From contig NZ_CP045484.1 of NCBI RefSeq assembly GCF_009729055.1, positions 2,181,834-2,245,833 on the forward strand: a stretch of 64,000 bases of DNA. Reading direction: 5' to 3'. The notes beneath the pieces were generated by a model. The model saw only the letters and a list, made by a program, of their open reading frames with translations, searched no databases and was not told the origin of the DNA. Position numbers and translations under genes: made by a program. Positions 57,779-64,000 of the stretch are shown piece after piece; position 1 is the stretch's first letter, and every line of letters starts with the position of its first letter. This stretch comes from Sulfurisphaera ohwakuensis (GTDB lineage Archaea; Thermoproteota; Thermoprotei_A; Sulfolobales; Sulfolobaceae).

Positions 57779-58784
57779 TTTTAACCAATCCCTCCTTTAA
57801 ACTTGGAACTTGTAATCTACTTGTAAAAACTCCTTCCTCATTTTTTATAGCTACTGGTTTATTTCTCTTTATTTTCCCACTTTGAAGAAGGATAAGCTGT
57901 ATAAGTGTAGGTGACTTGAGGTTGCTCTCTACTATATAATAGTTAGCTGTTTCATTTACATCTTTTATGTAAAATCCTTTGCTTAACTCCTCTCTGAATT
58001 TATATATTAGCGTCTCAGCATAATTTGGGGAGATAACAAATTGAAATATATCACCATTACCTTTTAGATCAAGAAAATAAATGAGTGCAAACGCTAATTC
58101 AAGCGAGTCATATTCTAGGTAATAGGCCCTTTTTGTTATTATTTGTTCTCTGCTAAACTTTGGGTTTATTTTTAGTTCACTAGAGATTATTTTATAAATA
58201 AGTGAATTTAATTTAGTTTCATCTATATCTTCTAGTTTATCTGTCTCTTGTATATTTATTTCCTTAAGCATTTTTATTGAATTTTCTCTATTTCCTGTAA
58301 TATCTGGTATATACGGATCAAAGGATAACATTAGAGAAAAAAATAATGGAAGAGATTTATAATTGGGTATTTTTAGATTTTCTTCTACTATAACTCCTAA
58401 TTTTATAAGATCATTAAGTATATCTATCTCAAAGTCTGAGTAATTCCTTCTTTCAATAATTGTAGAAACCGTAATTCCAGATATAATAGGCAATATATCA
58501 TCTATTGATAGAGGAAAAATTGAAACAAAAGAATTTAATCCTAAATAATAATGCTTTCCCTCAATACTAATAAATTTACCACTGTTGTTCGTAATAAGCT
58601 GTATTTCGCAATCATCAGAAGAGAACGATATGGCGTTAACTTTTCCGTATTTGAATGTAAGAAAAGAAAATATTAGATCTTCTGGTTTGAAAGACGCTTT
58701 GATACATGTCCATTCTTTAGTTAATATTTTTGAATTTAATTCTCTTAGTTCTTCTTTATTAGGCTCCTTTAGGAAGTTTTCCAT
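57762..58784 (-). CDS. Cdc45/RecJ-family protein without nuclease motifs (GINS-associated RecJdbh type)
   Basis: 340 residues. The middle segment SLPLFFSLMLSFDPYIPDIT then GNRENSIKMLKEINI matches the post-DHH region of archaeal GAN/RecJ proteins (RPL..aL...TDP.IPGLTG...), and AYYLEYDSLELAFALIYFLD matches the DHHA1 core. The N-terminal third has no DHH or aspartate motifs, so nuclease activity is unlikely. In Sulfolobus a catalytically dead RecJ homologue binds GINS and MCM as the Cdc45 counterpart of the replicative helicase; this gene's position near the transketolase genes fits that locus as I remember it. It overlaps pcc1 and the flippase-like gene. Confidence 0.7.
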   Translation of the reverse strand: MENFLKEPNKEELRELNSKILTKEWTCIKASFKPEDLIFSFLTFKYGKVNAISFSSDDCEIQLITNNSGKFISIEGKHYYLGLNSFVSIFPLSIDDILPIISGITVSTIIERRNYSDFEIDILNDLIKLGVIVEENLKIPNYKSLPLFFSLMLSFDPYIPDITGNRENSIKMLKEINIQETDKLEDIDETKLNSLIYKIISSELKINPKFSREQIITKRAYYLEYDSLELAFALIYFLDLKGNGDIFQFVISPNYAETLIYKFREELSKGFYIKDVNETANYYIVESNLKSPTLIQLILLQSGKIKRNKPVAIKNEEGVFTSRLQVPSLKEGLVKIEYNG

Positions 58785-59677
58785 ATTTCTTTCACTTCTT
58801 TTTTCAAAACCTCAAGTTTAATTTCTTTTATATAGATAAAACCAAAGGAATATGAAACTAATTCAAGAATCCTAATTTGAATAACATAAATAGGTGGCAA
58901 TATTGCAGAAAGAGCCAGCTCTGCTATTCCTGCTGCAGAAGGTATAGGTACTAGAGTTGCTACTAAATATGTCTGATTGACTAGGTAATCAAAAAGAAAA
59001 TTCTTAAACAAAATATAAAATGGTAAAGATTGAATAAAATAACCTAATGCAGTTAAAAAAACCGAATAAGCAACAGTTTTCTTATTTTTGAGTTGTACTC
59101 TTAATACATCTTTTAGGTTTAAGTAACTTTCAGTTAAAGGTTTAAAAATCTTAAAATTAAATAATTTTTGCTCTATTTTATTTAGTTTGCCTGAAGTGAA
59201 ATAAGCATATCCTAGACCACTACTCCAACCAAGAATATTTGCTAAACTCACCAATATAAGAATACTCTCTAATGGGGTTAATTTGATCCAGAAGAGTAAT
59301 AAGAATAGAACTGCACCTACGTTTACATCATAAAAAGATTCATAAATCGCTAAAGTGAACGCTTTATCTAATTTTACATTTTTATGTACGTAACTTATAG
59401 CTCTACTTAAATCTGGCCCAGCGGCTCCAGGTATTATGAGGCTTACAGCATTTCCAAGTAATCTAGCTTTAAATGCAGTATAATAATCTAAATTGGTTAT
59501 TAATGAATCCCTATAAGAAACTACAAGAATTTGACCTATATAAGAAAGAAAAAATAACAATACGAAAATACGATTAATCTCAATTATTGCATTTATTATA
59601 TTTATACGAAAAATTATAGAATATATTAGTATAACTACAATTGGTATAATCGCTGAGAGTGCTAATTTTTTATCCAC
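58769..59677 (-). CDS. LPG-synthase TM / UPF0104 (AglD-like) membrane protein
   Basis: 302 residues, about eight transmembrane helices. LLGNAVSLIIPGAAGPDLSRAIS is the family's conserved re-entrant motif (N-x-x-x-P-x-x-x-G-x-x-x-R), and TYLVATLVPIPSAAGIAELALSAIL its second (P-x-P-x-G-x-G-x-x-E type). Members flip or transfer lipid-linked groups. There is no N-terminal glycosyltransferase domain. Between the Cdc45-like gene, which it overlaps by 16 bases, and the E1-like gene. Confidence 0.78.
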   Translation of the reverse strand: MDKKLALSAIIPIVVILIYSIIFRINIINAIIEINRIFVLLFFLSYIGQILVVSYRDSLITNLDYYTAFKARLLGNAVSLIIPGAAGPDLSRAISYVHKNVKLDKAFTLAIYESFYDVNVGAVLFLLLFWIKLTPLESILILVSLANILGWSSGLGYAYFTSGKLNKIEQKLFNFKIFKPLTESYLNLKDVLRVQLKNKKTVAYSVFLTALGYFIQSLPFYILFKNFLFDYLVNQTYLVATLVPIPSAAGIAELALSAILPPIYVIQIRILELVSYSFGFIYIKEIKLEVLKKEVKEIWKTS

Positions 59678-59683
59678 AACAAA

Positions 59684-60547
59684 TTATCTAGATACTTTCT
59701 TAAAACATTTATCGCCATAACAAATAATAATTCCATCTTTATTTTTCTCTATGTGGAAGCCATTATTTGAGCCTTCTTTTTCAACCTTAACTATTCCACA
59801 TGCTGGTTTCTTTTCTTTGCTATTCAAAAATCTAAATTCATGCAAACTGCAAGCTTGACACTTTTCATTTCTTTCTATTTTAATCTTATCAAATCTCATA
59901 TTTCTAAAATCAAAATAATATAAGTTGTTATCCTCTTCCCCTCTTAGATGATTTAACATAAGTTGAACTTGTAAACTAGCTGTTGTAGTTACAATCGTAT
60001 CTAAAGTACCTATAGTTTCACAAACATTCTCTTCTTCTCCCTCATAATTTAAGAAACAAGATAGGCACGCATTTTTATATGGCAAAACAAGTTTCACGGA
60101 AGAGTATTCTCCCATAACACCCCCATATATTAACGGTATAGAATGCTTTACACATGCGTCATTTAAAAGTAATCTAAAATATAAGTTATCTAGAGCATCA
60201 AATACATAATGTGAATCCTTCACTAATTCTTCTACGTTTGTTTCATCTATTATATCAGTTATAGCTTCTATTTCTACTTCGTTATTAATTTCTTTAGCTC
60301 TCTCTTTACAAACCAATGCCTTTGGTTTTCCAACATCTTTTTCCGTAAATAAGAGAGTTCTATGTAAATTACTAATTTCTACTATATCGGCATCTATGAC
60401 TTTTATATATCCAACACCTAACCTAGTTAATAGTTCTACTAAAGTAGACCCAAGTGCCCCACAACCTACAACGGTAACTTTCAATTCTTTTAACTTCTGT
60501 TGTAATTCAAGACCTAATACTAATAACTGCCTTGAATATCTTTCCAT
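59684..60547 (-). CDS. ThiF/MoeB/E1-like adenylyltransferase
   Basis: 287 residues. ERYSRQLLVLG at the start, the ATP-binding glycine loop VTVVGCGALGSTLVELLTRLG, and DADIVEISNLHRTLLF are hallmarks of E1-like enzymes. Zinc cysteines CLSCFL and CQACSLH, with the possible catalytic cysteine in ENVCETIGTLDT. A short extra C-terminal domain (about 245-287, FHIEKNKDGIIICYGDKCF) carries two more cysteines. It adenylates the C-terminus of ubiquitin-like sulfur carriers (Urm1/SAMP/MoaD/ThiS). Confidence 0.88.
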   Translation of the reverse strand: MERYSRQLLVLGLELQQKLKELKVTVVGCGALGSTLVELLTRLGVGYIKVIDADIVEISNLHRTLLFTEKDVGKPKALVCKERAKEINNEVEIEAITDIIDETNVEELVKDSHYVFDALDNLYFRLLLNDACVKHSIPLIYGGVMGEYSSVKLVLPYKNACLSCFLNYEGEEENVCETIGTLDTIVTTTASLQVQLMLNHLRGEEDNNLYYFDFRNMRFDKIKIERNEKCQACSLHEFRFLNSKEKKPACGIVKVEKEGSNNGFHIEKNKDGIIICYGDKCFKKVSR

Positions 60548-60615
60548 ATACTATACTTCAAAAAAACTTATAATTAAGAATTGTTTATTATCCGCGGGGG
60601 CTTGGTTTTGCACCA

Positions 60616-61437
60616 ATGGAAGGAGGGAGACGTGATGGAATTCCAATATCAATAGAGGAGCTAAATAAGTTAAAGAATATTGCTGAAAGAGCAAGAAGAA
60701 ATGTAGTAAAGATGCTATTTTATGATCAAACAATCCATGTTGGTTCATCGCTTAGTAGTATAGAGATATTAACTACATTATTGTTTAGATATATAAGGGA
60801 AGGAAAGGATCCTATAAATAGGGATTGGTTAATACTAAGTAAAGGGCATGCAGCACCCGCATTATATGCTATTCTGGTAGAAAAAGGGTATATTAATGAA
60901 GATGAATTATGGAAAATCCAGGATATCTCTGGCTTATTACAAGGACATCCAGAAATTCATATACCCGGTATTGATATGTCTACCGGAAGTTTAGGGCAAG
61001 GTTTAAGTTTCGGTATAGGTGTTGCCCAAGGAATAAAAATGAGAGGAGGAAATGGAAGAGTATTTGTAATAATGGGAGATGGAGAACAAGATGAGGGTGA
61101 AGTTTGGGAGGCTATGACTCATGCAGTTACTAGAAAATTAGATAATATTATTGCATTCATAGAAATGAACGGTTTTCAGTTAGATGCTGCAACATCTGAA
61201 GTAAAACCAAAAGATTTCTTACCAGATGTATGGAAGGCTGTTGGTTGGAAAACGTTAAGTTGTGATGGTCATGATTTTATAAGTTTAATAAATACAATCG
61301 AGGAAGCATTAAAGGCAAAGGCTCCGGTAGTTATTTTTGCTAAGACAAGAAGAGGTATGGGATTCAAGGCGATAGAAAATACTGAAAAACAGAGGGCGAG
61401 TCCAGATGATGCAAAGAAGTACCTTACCAATGCGTGA
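60616..61437 (+). CDS. Transketolase, N-terminal (TPP-binding) subunit
   Basis: 273 residues, the split archaeal form. Start at ATG 60616, a GC-rich leader precedes it; no other usual start is in frame before [11 protein letters not shown]/magnesium motif [17 protein letters not shown] (about 155-171), with [27 protein letters not shown] and [16 protein letters not shown] before it. Works with the C-terminal subunit that overlaps its stop. Makes erythrose 4-phosphate for the aromatic pathway, which explains its place at the head of this operon. Confidence 0.94.
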   Translation: MEGGRRDGIPISIEELNKLKNIAERARRNVVKMLFYDQTIHVGSSLSSIEILTTLLFRYIREGKDPINRDWLILSKGHAAPALYAILVEKGYINEDELWKIQDISGLLQGHPEIHIPGIDMSTGSLGQGLSFGIGVAQGIKMRGGNGRVFVIMGDGEQDEGEVWEAMTHAVTRKLDNIIAFIEMNGFQLDAATSEVKPKDFLPDVWKAVGWKTLSCDGHDFISLINTIEEALKAKAPVVIFAKTRRGMGFKAIENTEKQRASPDDAKKYLTNA

Positions 61438-62347
61438 TACTTTCGGTAGATTATTAGCTGAATTGGGAGAGAAAAATAAAGATATGATAGTTATTACTGC
61501 AGATGTTGGAAACTCTACTAGAGCTATGTACTTTAGGGAGAAATTCCCAGACAGATATTTTAATGTAGGTATTTCTGAGCAGGATATGGTTAATTTTGCT
61601 GCGGGCTTATCGGTTACTGGTTTTAAACCAATAGTCGTTGGTTTTGCAATGTTTGTAATGAGAGCATGGGAGCAAATAAGAAACTCTATTGCTAGAATGA
61701 ATTTAGATGTAAAAATAATGGTTACTCATTCTGGATATAGTGATAGTGGTGATGGTTCCAGTCATCAAGCCTTAGAGGATATAGCTTTAATGAGAGTGTT
61801 ACCAAATATGAAAGTAATTATTCCGGCTGATTCGGAGGATGTAAAAAGGTCTTTACCAGTAGTAGTTAATGAACTTAGAGGCCCATTATATTATAGAATG
61901 GGAAGGGATTATACGCCAGTAATTACAGAAGGATTAGATTATGACTTTAAATTGGGCAAAGCTTACGTGTTAAGAGATGGAGAAGATTTAGCAATTATGG
62001 GTGCTGGAGTTGTTCTAGCTGATGCCTTAAAAGCTGCTGAGGAATTAGAAAAGATGGGTATAAGTGCTGCCGTTATAAATTTAATGAGTATAAAGCCTAT
62101 TGACGAAGATTTAATAGAATATTATGCGAGAAAAACCGGGAGAATAATTACAATAGAAGAGCATTCTATATACGGTGGTATAGGTTCAGCTGTAGCTGAA
62201 GTTGTAGTAAAGAAGTATCCAGTACCAATGAGATTCATTGGTGCTATTACCTTTGGAAGATCTGCTAGGAGTGAGAGAGATTTACTTGATTTCTATGGTA
62301 TAAATTATAAGTCTATCTTAAATGCGGCTATGGAATTAGTGAAGTGA
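61430..62347 (+). CDS. Transketolase, C-terminal subunit
   Basis: About 305 residues from ATG 61430 ([17 protein letters not shown]), overlapping the N-terminal subunit stop by 8 bases; ATG 61406/61409 is in frame but less likely. Pyrimidine-binding region: [30 protein letters not shown] with the catalytic glutamate, [18 protein letters not shown], then the C-terminal Rossmann-like domain. Completes transketolase with the preceding gene. Confidence 0.94.
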   Translation: MRDTFGRLLAELGEKNKDMIVITADVGNSTRAMYFREKFPDRYFNVGISEQDMVNFAAGLSVTGFKPIVVGFAMFVMRAWEQIRNSIARMNLDVKIMVTHSGYSDSGDGSSHQALEDIALMRVLPNMKVIIPADSEDVKRSLPVVVNELRGPLYYRMGRDYTPVITEGLDYDFKLGKAYVLRDGEDLAIMGAGVVLADALKAAEELEKMGISAAVINLMSIKPIDEDLIEYYARKTGRIITIEEHSIYGGIGSAVAEVVVKKYPVPMRFIGAITFGRSARSERDLLDFYGINYKSILNAAMELVK

Positions 62348-63373
62348 ATGAGTGCTGAAATTGATGAATTACGAAAAGAAATAGAAGCTATAGATAAACA
62401 AATATTAGAATTATTATCAAGAAGATTAAAAATTTCTGCTAAAATAGGAGAGATCAAGAGTAGAATAGGCAAAGATGTTACAGATGAGAAAAGAGAGCAG
62501 AAAGTCAGAGAGTATTGGTACAATTACGCTAGAAATTTAGGAATTCCAGATTCTATGGTAGAGAGTATTTTACCTATTTTATTTTCTTATTCAAAGATGG
62601 TTCAAATCAACCCTGGAAAAAAGAAAAACATTACAGTTGTTGGATATGGTGGAATGGCAAGATCACTAATTTCTTTGTTCTCGTTAGTTGGTCATAATGT
62701 GGTCGTAACTGGTAGAAACAAAGAGAAAGCTGAAAGACTAGCTTCTGAATTTAAAGTAGTTTATATGGACTTAGATTCTGCCTTAAATTGGGGAGAGTAC
62801 ATAATTTTAGCTCTTTCTCCTTCTTCTTTTGATTACATTCTAAGAATTTCACCTAAATTCACAAGTAAAGTAGTAATGGATATTTTTTCTTCTAAAAATG
62901 AGATTTTTAAAGAATTAGAAAAATTATCTGAAATTTATTCTTTCAATTATATCTCTACTCATCCACTATTTGGTCCTATAACTTATCCAGTAGGAGAAAG
63001 AATAGTGATTATTCCTTCAAAAACATCCAAAAATGTTAATGAAATAGTAAACTTCTGGAGAGAATGTGGACTAAATACAACTGTTTCCACAGTTGAAGAA
63101 CATGAAAAAGCCATGGCTATAGTACAAGTTTTAGCTCATTTTTACATTTTAGGTTTACACAAGAGCATAGATGAATTAAGAAAGGAGCTAGGCATAGAAA
63201 ATCTTTCCAATTTTTATACGACCAATTTTAAAGAATTAAATAAAATTATAGAAAAAGTAAGCAACATTCTTCCAGTAATTTTAGAAATACAAAAATCAAA
63301 CCCTTATGCTTATAAAGTTAGAGATATAGGAGTAAACGAATTACAAAAAATAAAAGAAGAATTGGGTGGTTAA
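62348..63373 (+). CDS. Chorismate mutase-prephenate dehydrogenase fusion
   Basis: 341 residues. Residues 1-about 90 are an AroQ-type chorismate mutase helix bundle: LRKEIEAIDKQILELLSRRL, KIGEIKSRIGKDVTDEKREQKV. Residues about 95-340 form a prephenate dehydrogenase: NITVVGYGGMARSLISLF for NAD(P), ILALSPSSFDYIL, STHPLFGP for the catalytic histidine region. Makes 4-hydroxyphenylpyruvate for tyrosine. It starts directly after the transketolase stop and is followed at once by DAHP synthase. Confidence 0.92.
   Translation: MSAEIDELRKEIEAIDKQILELLSRRLKISAKIGEIKSRIGKDVTDEKREQKVREYWYNYARNLGIPDSMVESILPILFSYSKMVQINPGKKKNITVVGYGGMARSLISLFSLVGHNVVVTGRNKEKAERLASEFKVVYMDLDSALNWGEYIILALSPSSFDYILRISPKFTSKVVMDIFSSKNEIFKELEKLSEIYSFNYISTHPLFGPITYPVGERIVIIPSKTSKNVNEIVNFWRECGLNTTVSTVEEHEKAMAIVQVLAHFYILGLHKSIDELRKELGIENLSNFYTTNFKELNKIIEKVSNILPVILEIQKSNPYAYKVRDIGVNELQKIKEELGG

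Positions 63374-64000
<627 letters not shown>

Noticed and set aside
60585-60640. Guide RNA at the GC-rich transketolase leader (GTGATGG)
   Set aside because: Only one C-like box and no D box within 12 nt; more likely an mRNA leader.

Overview
This window is AT-rich archaeal chromosomal DNA from a thermoacidophile of the order Sulfolobales, most like Sulfurisphaera/Sulfolobus. Supporting signs are archaeal information-processing genes (TFS, RpoL, Csl4, Dph2, L10e, Pcc1, a Cdc45/RecJ-like protein), a thermopsin-type protease, a prepilin peptidase of PibD type, an intron-containing tRNA with a bulge-helix-bulge, archaeal TATA boxes about 27 bp before leaderless starts, and many box C/D guide RNAs. 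The species call is inference; no database was searched.

Layout. 1-9.3 kb: the end of a UbiA prenyltransferase gene, a tandem-domain GGCT protein, an NfeD / thermopsin / stomatin group, ThiN, PadR, a sulfide:quinone-reductase-like flavoprotein, and a DUF4213/DUF364 protein. 9.4-20.5 kb: thyX, then a complex I operon in the order A-C-D-H-I-J-K-(M+L fusion)-N, lacking B and E/F/G, running directly into inositol-phosphate synthase. 20.5-23 kb: thiI, PAP2 phosphatase, acetyltransferase. 23-25.5 kb: a decayed accessory island beside tRNA-Asn, holding a RelE-type toxin, a ribbon-helix-helix regulator, a guide RNA with its own promoter, and the frameshifted remains of a tyrosine integrase. 25.7-39 kb: membrane and secreted proteins, regulators, a DapA-superfamily aldolase, TauE/SafE transporter, family 4 uracil-DNA glycosylase, SDR, OLD-like ATPase, glutamate dehydrogenase, cysS and phosphoglucose/mannose isomerase. 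39-45.8 kb: a CoA-disulfide-reductase-like enzyme, a NurA-HerA-small protein operon, a double-hotdog thioesterase and an MDR oxidoreductase. 45.8-54 kb: a large coiled-coil secreted protein, transporters, an acyl-CoA dehydrogenase, pibD, and a pseudogene with three in-frame stops. 54-57.4 kb: tRNA-Arg and a transcription/RNA-processing/translation cluster. 57.5-60.5 kb: Pcc1, Cdc45-like, flippase-like and E1-like genes. 60.6-64 kb: a split transketolase, chorismate mutase-prephenate dehydrogenase and DAHP synthase, the head of an aromatic amino acid operon that runs off the end.

The strongest signal not explained by protein genes is a set of small guide RNAs read directly from C (RTGATGA) and D (CTGA) boxes with 12-nt guides. 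They lie at 604-658, 974-1028, 4603-4657, 6915-7045 (a tandem chain with five guide segments), 20478-20533, 24578-24652, 27194-27247 and 29829-29883. The last is immediately preceded by a single-hairpin H/ACA RNA (29764-29830) with an apparent kink-turn. Most are tucked against stop codons, and several share bases with them. No CRISPR array, rRNA gene or intact insertion sequence was seen.
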